Of a stretch of 19,706 nt of DNA, positions 6,581 through 13,072 are shown piece after piece. The first letter of the stretch is position 1. Each line of letters opens with the position of its first letter. The position numbers were made by a program, and so were the translations under genes. This DNA comes from DAOUMF01 sp034411955 (GTDB taxonomy: Bacteria; Chloroflexota; Dehalococcoidia; SM23-28-2; RBG-16-64-32). The notes under the pieces were generated by a model that did no database searches, was not told the DNA's origin, and saw nothing but the letters and a program-made list of their open reading frames with translations. The stretch spans positions 1-19,706 of the forward strand of contig DAOUMF010000009.1 of NCBI GenBank assembly GCA_034411955.1. Direction: 5' to 3'.

Positions 6581-8856
6581 ACCTCGCGCAGTTCATCGCG
6601 ACCTTCCAGGAGGCCATCACACGGGCGGTGCTGCGCACCTACCCGCCTCTGTACTCGGCCCGCAACCGGCACGAGTGGGGCTTCGACCTGAGGCGCTTGC
6701 GTCGGCGCCCCCTGGGTGCCCAGGGCGACGCCATCCGGGCCGTGGCCCTCTCGCTCCAGCGGCACCGAGGCACCAACCTCGTGGGCGAGATGGGCACCGG
6801 CAAGACGACGATCGCCGCGGCGGCGGCCCACTTGGCTGGGTCGCGGCGGGTGCTGGTCCTCTGCCCGCCCCACCTCGTGCGCAAGTGGCAGCGCGAGGTG
6901 CTGGCCACCGTGCCCGGCGTCGGCGCCGCCATCGTCCGCACCATCACCGACCTCGATCGGCTCCCGCTCCTCGGAGGGCGGCCGCTCTTCGCGATCCTAT
7001 CGCGCGAGCGGGCCAAGCTGTCGTACCGCTGGTCGCCGGCCGTGGTCGAGCGGATCGCCGTTGACGGCGGCGGTCTCCTCCGTGACGAGGACGGGGCGCC
7101 TCTCCGTCGCCTCGGCTGCCCGGCCTGCTTCGCCCCGGTCGTGGACGATGAGGGTGTGCCGCTAGAGCGAGAGGACTTGGCCCGCAAGAAGCGTCGCTGC
7201 CACCAGTGCGGCGAGCCCCTCTGGCAGGCCGATCGCTCTGGGCCGCGTCGCTTCCCTCTCGCCGACTACGTGGGCCGGCACATACCCGGCTTCTTCGACC
7301 TGCTAGTCGTCGACGAGCAGCACGAGTACAAGGCCAGGGGCTCGGCCCAGGGCTTGGCGGCAGGCACGCTGGCCGAGGCCTGCCGCCGCACGCTCACCCT
7401 CACAGGCACGCTCATGGGCGGCTACGCCTCGACGCTGTTCTACCTGCTCTGGCGCTTCTCGCCCGCCCTGCGAGAGGAGTTCGCCAACAGGGACGAGCGC
7501 CGATGGGTGGCCCGCTACGGGATCGTCGAGCGCATCACCCGCAAGGGAGACGACGACGCCTACGAGGACGGACGGGTGAGCAGGCGCCGGGGCTACCGTA
7601 CGCGGGTAGTGGAGAAGCCCGGCGTCTCCCCTGCCGTCCTCTTCCACCTCATCGGGAACACCGCCTTCCTGCGCCTTGCCGACGTGGCGGCCGGTCTGCC
7701 GGAATACCGCGAGGAGGTGCGGCTCGTCGGGATGGAAGGCGGAGACAGTGCTCAGGAGGCGTCGCAGTCGGCGTACTACCACCGGCTGGCGGGGAAGCTC
7801 CACGCCGCCGTCATGCAGGCCCTGGCCCAGGGGTCGAAACGCCTCCTCGGCACGTACCTCCAGAGCCTCCTCGCCTACCCCGACGCCTGCACGAAAGGCG
7901 AGACGGTCCTGGACCCTCGCACCGACGCGGTGATCGCTGCCGTCCCGCCCCTGCCGGAGGATCGCTTCTACCCCAAGGAGGAAGCGCTGCTCGAGCTGGT
8001 GCGGCGCGAGCGGCTCGAGGGCCGGCGCGTGCTCGTCTACATCACCCACACCGCCAGCCGCGACATCTCGCCCCGGCTGGAGTCGGTCCTGAGCGGCGCG
8101 GGCTTCCGGGTCGCAACCCTCAAGTCGGACACCGTCTCGGCCGACCGGCGCGAGGAGTGGCTGGCCCGCCGCGTGAAGCAGGGGCTCGACGTGCTCCTCG
8201 TCCACCCCCGCCTCGTCCAGACCGGACTGGACCTAGTCGACTTCCCGACCATCGTCTGGTACGAAGTCGAATACAGCGTCTACACCATGCGGCAGGCCAG
8301 CCGCCGCTCCTGGCGCATCGGCCAGCGCCTGCCCGTGCAGGTGGTGTACTTCGCCTACAGCGGCACCCTTCAGGCCCAGGCCCTGGCGCTGGTGGCGAAG
8401 AAGCTCCAGAGCTCCCTGGCCGTTGAGGGCGAGCTGGTGGAGGAGGGGCTGGCGGCTCACGGCGACGAGGGCGAAGACCTGCTGCTGTCCCTGGCCCGCA
8501 GCCTGACGGAGCGGGTCGAGGCCAGCGAGGACTCGCTGGAGGGCCTCTTCGCCGGCGTGCGACAGAGGGAACAGGACGCGGAGTCCGCCCTCCGGCCGGA
8601 CGACCTGACCCCGGAGGAGTACGAGCCCGAACCGGAGTGGGTGCCCTGGGCGATGCCGGAGCGGGAGAACGGCGACCTCACGGAGTTCGTCGACCTGCCG
8701 CTTTTCGGGGCCGTGGTTACGGCGACGCCGTCAGGCAACGGGGAGAGGTCGGAGCCCGCACACGACGAACCGGAGGCCGTCACGCCGGCGGGCCGGGACG
8801 GAGACGATGCGGAGGAGACGACGGCGACGGAGGGGGAGCAACTCCGGTTGCTGTGA
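6577..8856 (+). CDS. SNF2-like superfamily 2 helicase with an inserted zinc ribbon
   Basis: The 759-aa protein is a predicted DNA translocase or remodeller. Walker A is GEMGTGKT at residues 70-77, motif Ia is VLCPPHLVRKWQ, and motif II is VVDEQH (D246-H249), an uncommon DEQH box. The second RecA-like lobe shows VLVYITHTASRD, LLVHPRLVQTGLDL and motif VI RQASRRSWRIGQ ending near 583. Between motifs Ia and II lies an extra insert with CPAC (C181, C184) and CHQC (C208, C211), a probable zinc ribbon. From about 620 the tail is acidic and low in complexity (EEYEPEPEW, EETTATEGEQ). The upstream frame to 6403 is rejected because it lacks family similarity; MNLAQFIATF gives a sensible N-terminus and may be reached by coupling from the leader ORF. 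Such helicases recur with primase, Rad52-type, RadC-type and DUF6094-like genes on mobile elements. ATPase motifs are sure, substrate unknown. Confidence 0.88.
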   Translation: MNLAQFIATFQEAITRAVLRTYPPLYSARNRHEWGFDLRRLRRRPLGAQGDAIRAVALSLQRHRGTNLVGEMGTGKTTIAAAAAHLAGSRRVLVLCPPHLVRKWQREVLATVPGVGAAIVRTITDLDRLPLLGGRPLFAILSRERAKLSYRWSPAVVERIAVDGGGLLRDEDGAPLRRLGCPACFAPVVDDEGVPLEREDLARKKRRCHQCGEPLWQADRSGPRRFPLADYVGRHIPGFFDLLVVDEQHEYKARGSAQGLAAGTLAEACRRTLTLTGTLMGGYASTLFYLLWRFSPALREEFANRDERRWVARYGIVERITRKGDDDAYEDGRVSRRRGYRTRVVEKPGVSPAVLFHLIGNTAFLRLADVAAGLPEYREEVRLVGMEGGDSAQEASQSAYYHRLAGKLHAAVMQALAQGSKRLLGTYLQSLLAYPDACTKGETVLDPRTDAVIAAVPPLPEDRFYPKEEALLELVRRERLEGRRVLVYITHTASRDISPRLESVLSGAGFRVATLKSDTVSADRREEWLARRVKQGLDVLLVHPRLVQTGLDLVDFPTIVWYEVEYSVYTMRQASRRSWRIGQRLPVQVVYFAYSGTLQAQALALVAKKLQSSLAVEGELVEEGLAAHGDEGEDLLLSLARSLTERVEASEDSLEGLFAGVRQREQDAESALRPDDLTPEEYEPEPEWVPWAMPERENGDLTEFVDLPLFGAVVTATPSGNGERSEPAHDEPEAVTPAGRDGDDAEETTATEGEQLRLL

Positions 8857-9025
8857 AAGGCGGTCGCTCACCGACTCCACCAGCCCGAAGGTGCTGGAGA
8901 AGCTCACCCGCCGTCGCTTCCTCGCCGGCTACGAGCGAGGGGAGGGCCAGGGGGAGTGATCCTAGCCCTGCTGCGGGGCCGGGGTTATCTGAACCACCGC
9001 CTCATCGAATGCGTGCGATCCCGTT
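8857..9025. other. Convergent gap with a possible remnant coding tail
   Basis: This 169-nt gap separates the helicase stop from the stop of the reverse-strand gene. In the + frame ending at TGA 8957-8959, positions 8864-8959 read SLTDSTSPKVLEKLTRRRFLAGYERGEGQGE. It has GC-biased third positions like a real gene end but no start codon, so it may be the tail of a lost gene or a part of the helicase removed by a frameshift. No convincing terminator with a T-tract was found for either flanking gene. Confidence 0.25.
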
Positions 9026-10435
9026 CTATCCAGGCCACCTGACATGGTCCCTTACGTCGAAGTCACGCGAAAAGAGTTTGAGCCTGCTGGGTTGGAAGAA
9101 TCGGGGCGCCGGGTATCCACCTTCAAACGCCTCGACCGCGAACTCGAGGCGGCAGCGTGGGCAGGTCACGAACTGGTAGTACGGCTCGCCCGCCTGCCAC
9201 CACCGCGTCTGCTCCCTGGGGCTCCGGAGGTAAACGGGAACGCTGACCTTCTCATACCGTCGCTCGTACTTGGCTATCACGGGCGGCATATAGGTGCCGG
9301 GCACGTGGCGAACGTCAGCCAGGCATCCCAGCTCCAGTGCAGACAAGATCGCCGAACCAGACGGTGGCTTCTCGTCATCTTGGAGGATCATTCCTCGGGC
9401 CATCTGCGGCGAGCCTCTGACTAAGTACCAAAACACTTCCTCGGCGCAAAGATAGGTCACCGAGATCCGCCCTGTGCCCGAGCTGAAGCTCAGGTCATTC
9501 TTCCACGTGAGGTCGGTGATGCTGTCAAGCTCGTAGCGGCGCGGAGGGCGCTTGTGAACATTGACTATGTGTCTGTCGGTCAGCAGCCACTGCGGCCTAA
9601 GCATGCCTTGTATCACAAGCAGCGGCGCTTCGGAGCCGACTAACAACGGCTCAAGCTTCCGCCTATCGTTAGGCGGAACGGCATCCCATGGCCGAACGTT
9701 AGACGCATAGTCCGCCAACCAGGCTGCCTCGCCCATAGCGGTAGGGTGACACACCTCCGGCCACAGTTGCGCCAGGTAAGCACCCAGCGCGTAGTCGTCC
9801 ATCTTGACAAGCAGAGTCGGCCCGCAGCGGAACTTGATCTCGCCGTCCCATCTCATATCACTCATCGCCGAGATCTCGTACCGCTTGGGCCGCCCCTCAC
9901 GCAGGTCGATGAGGGACCGGTCGGTCAGCAGCCAAATCGGCCCGAACGGGCTGTCCACCGCCAATATCCCTGTTTCCGACGGATCTAGCAGTAGCTCGAC
10001 TCTCCGCCTGGTCCCTTGCGAGAGGGCTTCCCATGGCGTGCCCGGCAGCTGCGTTCCCACCTCGTCCGCTTGGACCACCCGCGGTTGAGGGGATTCTTGC
10101 GGTGCGGCCAACGAGCGGACACGTTGCCGGATCGCGCGAAGGTCGGCATAGAATTCTTCTGCTTTTCCGCTGGCGACATAGGGTGAATAGGTCGCCCCGC
10201 TTCTCGTCTTGATATTGACCCCGTCGCACCAAGGCCACGCCCGCGCGAGTTTATCCCGCCAAGTGAATCGGCTCACCTCGGCTATCTCGTCCATCGGGAT
10301 GCGGTGTGTAGTCCAGCGGCCCCGCTCGACGACCAAACCGTCTTCAATGCGGAGCGACCAGGCGTACTTCTTCACCGACCCCACAACCTCGTTGGCGGCC
10401 CTCTTGAAAGTTTCGCGTAGGTTTGGCTCGGTCAT
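9026..10435 (-). CDS. Unknown protein with PH-like domain and two homologous repeats
   Basis: The 469-aa protein starts at the ATG at 10435; the longer frame to 10600 is rejected because the extra residues are basic, low complexity and cross a promoter and hairpin. Residues about 25-107 resemble a bacterial PH-like (YcxB/YokE-type) beta domain: RWTTHRIPMDEIAEVSRFTW, then NIKTRSGATYSPYV and a closing helix. Residues 134-225 and 249-340 are two copies of one unit. Shared points are PW(E/D)A, WLLTDR, RYE(I/L)(S/D), (M/L)(R/T)W and a (D/N)L or EI-(K/S)F strand, ending in a helix with LAQLW or FWYLV. The C-terminus has one CPRC pair (425-428) of a half zinc ribbon. No signal or membrane segment is seen. 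These features suggest a scaffold binding membrane lipid or protein. GC is lower than in neighbouring backbone genes. Family unknown. Confidence 0.75.
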   Translation of the reverse strand: MTEPNLRETFKRAANEVVGSVKKYAWSLRIEDGLVVERGRWTTHRIPMDEIAEVSRFTWRDKLARAWPWCDGVNIKTRSGATYSPYVASGKAEEFYADLRAIRQRVRSLAAPQESPQPRVVQADEVGTQLPGTPWEALSQGTRRRVELLLDPSETGILAVDSPFGPIWLLTDRSLIDLREGRPKRYEISAMSDMRWDGEIKFRCGPTLLVKMDDYALGAYLAQLWPEVCHPTAMGEAAWLADYASNVRPWDAVPPNDRRKLEPLLVGSEAPLLVIQGMLRPQWLLTDRHIVNVHKRPPRRYELDSITDLTWKNDLSFSSGTGRISVTYLCAEEVFWYLVRGSPQMARGMILQDDEKPPSGSAILSALELGCLADVRHVPGTYMPPVIAKYERRYEKVSVPVYLRSPREQTRWWQAGEPYYQFVTCPRCRLEFAVEAFEGGYPAPRFFQPSRLKLFSRDFDVRDHVRWPG

Positions 10436-10478
10436 CTGAGGTTCCCGTGGTCGCCCTCCCAGCGCGGCTGACGATGGG

Positions 10479-10508
10479 ATTCTAGCAGGTGTTCCGGTAC
10501 ACGTCCAA
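10479..10508 (-). promoter_or_regulatory. Promoter of the repeat-protein gene
   Basis: On the reverse strand, TTGGAC (-35, 10508-10503) and TAGAAT (-10, 10484-10479) are 18 bases apart, and TGC before the -10 makes it an extended -10. Transcription would begin near 10472, about 37 nt before the ATG at 10435. The -10 matches consensus in five of six bases and the -35 less well. Confidence 0.5.
10489..10502. promoter_or_regulatory. Palindromic operator candidate GTGTTCCGGTACAC
   Basis: This 14-base sequence is a palindrome except for one symmetric mismatch (GTGT-T-CCGG-T-ACAC). It fills the spacer between the -35 and -10 of the reverse-strand promoter and abuts the -35, a place where a bound dimer would block RNA polymerase. 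No second copy was noticed in the window, so the regulator is unknown. Confidence 0.4.
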
Positions 10509-10523
10509 GCACCACGGGCGCAT

Positions 10524-10575
10524 CGCGAACCGGGGCGCGAAAACAGCAGGGCATGAGCCCTGCGCGGTTCTCGCG
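10524..10575. other. Nested inverted repeats between divergent genes
   Basis: An inner perfect hairpin, GCAGGGC-ATGA-GCCCTGC (10546-10563), lies within an outer stem formed by CGCGAACCG (10524-10532) and CGGTTC plus GCG (10565-10575), which has a two-base bulge. There is no T-tract on either strand, so a terminator is unlikely. It could be a structured leader, a cruciform or a protein-binding site. The remaining intergenic DNA on both sides (10436-10657) holds only the reverse promoter and the ribosome binding site of the next gene. Confidence 0.4.
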
Positions 10576-10657
10576 GCTGCGTCCCGCTAGGCCGGGGCAC
10601 TCATAGGCGGCCAACTGGTCTGCTTGAACAGCCCACTTCATCAGAGGAGGACATAAC

Positions 10658-11254
10658 ATGCCGCAGAAGAAGTGGTTCTGGAACGACATCATGGACGGTG
10701 TCTTGCGCCGCCTCTACGACCCGACGGTGAGGGGCAGGTCGCAGGAGATCGCAGTCCGGCTCAAGGTGCCGCGGTGGGCCGTCAACTGCCGGGCCGCCGC
10801 CCTGGGCCTGAGCCGGCCCAAGGATAGGCCCTGGTCCGCCGAGGACGAGGCCTACCTCGAAGGGAACTTCCATCACACGTCGGTGAAGACCCTGGCCCGA
10901 AGGCTCGGCCGCTCTTCGACGGCCGTGAAGCTGAAGGCCAAACGCCTGGGCCTCCGGAAGTACGGCGAGGGCTACACCGCTTTCTCGCTGGCCGAGGCGC
11001 TGGGCGTCGACCCGCATTGGGTGCTGGCCCGCATTCGGTCGGGCAAGCTGCAGGCGTCCCACCGACATACCGAGCGTACCAGCCAGCAGGGCGGCGATAG
11101 CTGGCTCATCACCGACGACGCGGTCGTGAAGTTCCTACGCGACCACCCCTACGACATCGACCTGCGGAAGGTCGATAGCCTGTGGTTCATGGACCTCATC
11201 ACGCCGTTTCTCCATCGCTCGGGCACCGACGTCCGGCGCGCCGAGGCGGCGTAG
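10658..11254 (+). CDS. SANT/Myb-like repeat protein with excisionase-type helix-turn-helix
   Basis: The ATG at 10658 follows AGAGGAGG. The 198-aa protein has two related helical units: residues 6-51 (WNDIMDGVLRRLYD to AAALGLS) and 59-100 (WSAEDEAYLEGNFHHTSVKTLARRLGR to KAKRLGLR). Both have the aromatic start and HTH layout of SANT/Myb-like DNA-binding domains found in phage and mobile-element regulators. Residues 107-165 form a third HTH, TAFSLAEALGVDPHWVLARIRSGKLQA, then WLITDDAVVKFLRDHP, resembling excisionase/MerR-type winged helices. This suggests a transcription factor or recombination directionality factor. A smaller gene with one more SANT-like unit follows after 20 nt, and both end at the terminator at 11535. 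The DNA-binding assignment is good; the target is unknown. Confidence 0.75.
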   Translation: MPQKKWFWNDIMDGVLRRLYDPTVRGRSQEIAVRLKVPRWAVNCRAAALGLSRPKDRPWSAEDEAYLEGNFHHTSVKTLARRLGRSSTAVKLKAKRLGLRKYGEGYTAFSLAEALGVDPHWVLARIRSGKLQASHRHTERTSQQGGDSWLITDDAVVKFLRDHPYDIDLRKVDSLWFMDLITPFLHRSGTDVRRAEAA

Positions 11255-11274
11255 ACAACCAAGGAGGTAGAGAG

Positions 11275-11496
11275 ATGCCAGTCAAGACTCGAATCAAGAA
11301 CCGCCAGAGGCGAGGAGCCCCCTGGACCGACGAGGAGGACCAGCGCCTGCTCGCCATCGCCCACCTGCCGCCGAGGGCGATCGCCGACCGCATGAGGCGT
11401 AGCTGGCTCGCTTGCAGGCGTCGCCTCGTCTACCTGCAGGCCGATGGTAGTGGATCTGCGGGTGCGCTGGCCGGGCTCTCCTCGAAGCGCCCGTGA
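11275..11496 (+). CDS. Small SANT/Myb-like DNA-binding protein (73 aa)
   Basis: The start is fixed by a perfect AAGGAGGT (11261-11268) six bases before ATG 11275; the longer frame from 11182 is rejected because it overlaps the previous gene in another phase. A very basic N-terminus (MPVKTRIKNRQRRG) leads into residues 15-53, PWTDEEDQRLLAIAHLPPRAIADRMRRSWLACRRRL, a single SANT/Myb-like helix-turn-helix close in layout to the second unit of the previous protein. The last 20 residues are flexible. The two proteins probably arose from the same domain and may bind related sites or pair with each other. Transcription should end at the hairpin 40 nt downstream. The DNA-binding role is inferred from the domain; no target is known. 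Confidence 0.7.
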   Translation: MPVKTRIKNRQRRGAPWTDEEDQRLLAIAHLPPRAIADRMRRSWLACRRRLVYLQADGSGSAGALAGLSSKRP

Positions 11497-11534
11497 CACG
11501 CATCCGGGGCCTTCGACGCGGCCCGAGCACAAAG

Positions 11535-11560
11535 AAAGCGGGGGACCCCCCGCTTTTTTT
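11535..11560 (+). terminator. Strong intrinsic terminator
   Basis: AAAGCGGGGG (11535-11544) pairs with CCCCCGCTTT (11547-11556), and the run of seven T ends at 11560. It ends the operon of the two SANT-like genes and insulates the following SOS-type promoter from read-through. Confidence 0.9.
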
Positions 11561-11613
11561 GTTGCCCGCAGCCGGGCGCGCAAACGGATCGACTAGAATG
11601 AGACACCCTGCGC

Positions 11614-11643
11614 TTGACATAGTAGCACGCATGTTCTTACACT
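11614..11643 (+). promoter_or_regulatory. Promoter of the imuB-dnaE2 operon
   Basis: TTGACA (11614-11619, perfect) and TACACT (11638-11643, four of six) are separated by 18 bases. The expected start near 11650 leaves only about four untranslated bases before the GTG at 11654, so the message would be nearly leaderless, consistent with the lack of a Shine-Dalgarno. A LexA-box-like sequence lies in the spacer. Confidence 0.6.
11625..11636. promoter_or_regulatory. LexA (SOS) box candidate
   Basis: GCACGCATGTTC matches the Gram-positive/actinobacterial-type LexA site GAAC-N4-GTTC with one mismatch (C for the first A). The centre GCAT fits the RNRY preference. It lies between -35 and -10 of the imuB promoter, where LexA binding would repress the mutagenesis operon until DNA damage. 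imuB and dnaE2 homologues are LexA-controlled in many bacteria, which supports the reading. Confidence 0.55.
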
Positions 11644-11653
11644 TAATGTCGCA

Positions 11654-12835
11654 GTGCTTCGCCCCACCTGCATCGCTTGCGTACACGTCCCCCGCTTCGC
11701 CGTCGAGGTCGAGCGGCAACGCCAGCCTGACCTCGCCACGCGGCTGATCCTTGTAGGCAAAACCACAATCTTCGACTGTTCCCTGGGTGCTGAGACGTCG
11801 AGCGTCCGGCGGGGGATGCGCATGTCGGAGGCGATTGGCCTCTGTCATCGGGCGGACGTGCTGCTGCCGGACCTCCCCCACTACCAGCGCCGGTTCGAAG
11901 AGGTCCTGGACATCCTCGATGGCTACAGCCCGATGGTTGAGGACGGTGAACTCGGCACCGCCTACCTATCGCTCGACGGCCTCTCGGTTGAGCCCCAGGC
12001 CTTCGCTGAGGAGCTGGTCTCCTCCCTGCACCGACGGCTCGGCTTCATGGCGTCGGTGGGCGTGGCCAGCGGCATGTTCGCATCCCGCGTCGCCGCCCAG
12101 ACGACGCGTGCGGGCTTGGCGAAGGTGGTCCCGCCGGGCGGCGAGGCGGCCTCCCTGGCCCCTCTGCCCGTCGAGCACCTGCCCGCCAGCGATTCCATGC
12201 GCTGGCGGCTCCGTATGCTGGGCCTGGAGTCGATGGGCGACATCGCCCGCCTGCCCCTGGGGCCGTTCCAGGCCCAGTTCGGCCCCGACGGGAAGCGCTA
12301 CTGGGAGCTGGCCCTGGGCATCGATACGGAGCCCCTGCTGCCACGGATCAAGGAGGAGACCGTGGTGCGCCGGCTCCAGTTCCCGACGCCCGTCGTCTCC
12401 CTGGACGCGATCCTCATGGGCGTCGAGCGGCTGGTCCACGCCGCCTACGCGACCCCGGATCGGCGGGGCCGCTGGGTGCGCAAGGCGGTGATGAGGGCCG
12501 CTCTCGATGGCGGAGCTTGGGAGCTGCCCGTCCCCTTCCGCGAAGCGCTTGCCGATCCCCGCGACGCCTGGTTCGCCGTCAAGTCCGCCATCGCCCGCAG
12601 GCCGCCGGAGCGACCGGTGGAGGAGTTGGAGGTGGAGCTCATGGGCCTGAGCGGGGAGTCGGGCAAGCAGGCCGTCATGTTCGAAGGAAAGGGCGGGCTG
12701 GCCCAGCAGGTGCAGGAGGCGGTGCGACAGCTACGCGTCCAGCACGGACGGGTGTCGATAGGAAAGGTGGTGGAGGTGGAGCCATGGTCGCGCATACCGG
12801 ACCGACGGGCGGCCCTGGTCGAGTTCGACCCCTAA
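11654..12835 (+). CDS. imuB: ImuB-type catalytically degenerate Y-family polymerase protein
   Basis: The 393-aa protein has the Y-family fold but not its active site. In the first motif, where DinB has DMD, the sequence ACVHVPRFAVEVE (8-20) carries H11 and P13, and the SIDE-like motif reads SLDGL (106-110), keeping D108 but with G109 for E. Loss of these acids is the mark of ImuB, which is not a polymerase but an adaptor linking the error-prone polymerase DnaE2 to the sliding clamp. The helix-hairpin-helix region (LGLESMGDIARLPLGPFQAQFG) follows at 189-210, then a little-finger-like part. The GTG at 11654 lies about four bases after the predicted transcription start. The small gene downstream starts 52 nt before this stop. 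At 393 aa it is shorter than many ImuB proteins (about 500). Adaptor function is inferred from the family. Confidence 0.82.
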   Translation: MLRPTCIACVHVPRFAVEVERQRQPDLATRLILVGKTTIFDCSLGAETSSVRRGMRMSEAIGLCHRADVLLPDLPHYQRRFEEVLDILDGYSPMVEDGELGTAYLSLDGLSVEPQAFAEELVSSLHRRLGFMASVGVASGMFASRVAAQTTRAGLAKVVPPGGEAASLAPLPVEHLPASDSMRWRLRMLGLESMGDIARLPLGPFQAQFGPDGKRYWELALGIDTEPLLPRIKEETVVRRLQFPTPVVSLDAILMGVERLVHAAYATPDRRGRWVRKAVMRAALDGGAWELPVPFREALADPRDAWFAVKSAIARRPPERPVEELEVELMGLSGESGKQAVMFEGKGGLAQQVQEAVRQLRVQHGRVSIGKVVEVEPWSRIPDRRAALVEFDP

Positions 12836-13071
12836 ACCGCCCGCGGCCCGTACGGGTGGAGGCCGATGAAGACGGCCGTCCCATCGCAGTTCACCTCTCG
12901 AACCGCCGCTACGCCGTCGAAGCGGTGCTGGAGACCTGGCGCAGCGACGACGAGTGGTGGCGGCAGCGTCCTGTCTCACGACTGTACTTCCGCTTGCTGC
13001 TGGAGGACGGACGGACGACAACGGTGTACCGGAACCTAGTGAGCAAGCGATGGGCCAGGCAGGCGTACTGA
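12784..13071 (+). CDS. DUF6504-like small protein between imuB and dnaE2
   Basis: The 95-aa protein starts at ATG 12784, after GGAGGTGGAGCC, inside the imuB gene, and ends one base before the dnaE2 start. A proline/glycine-rich start leads to a beta-rich core: RPVRVEADEDGRP (21-33), YAVEAVLETWRSDDEWWR (43-60), SRLYFRLLLEDGRTTTVYRNLV (65-86). The tryptophan-rich WRSDDEWW segment and the R-Y-F-R-L strand fit my memory of DUF6504, a family of unknown function found beside imuB and dnaE2. I am fairly but not fully sure of the number. Its position, overlap and length argue for an obligate partner in the mutasome, perhaps filling part of the role of ImuA, which is absent here. The catalytic function, if any, is unknown. 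Confidence 0.7.
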   Translation: MVAHTGPTGGPGRVRPLNRPRPVRVEADEDGRPIAVHLSNRRYAVEAVLETWRSDDEWWRQRPVSRLYFRLLLEDGRTTTVYRNLVSKRWARQAY

Positions 13072-13072
13072 C

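Noticed and set aside
6207..7064. Forward open frame crossing the promoter region and the start of the helicase
   Set aside because: Its second half is an out-of-frame reading of the helicase, and its first part is antisense to the 205-aa gene.
10436..10600. N-terminal extension of the repeat protein to 10600
   Set aside because: The extra 55 residues are basic, low complexity and run through the promoter, palindrome and hairpin; the ATG at 10435 fits the promoter.
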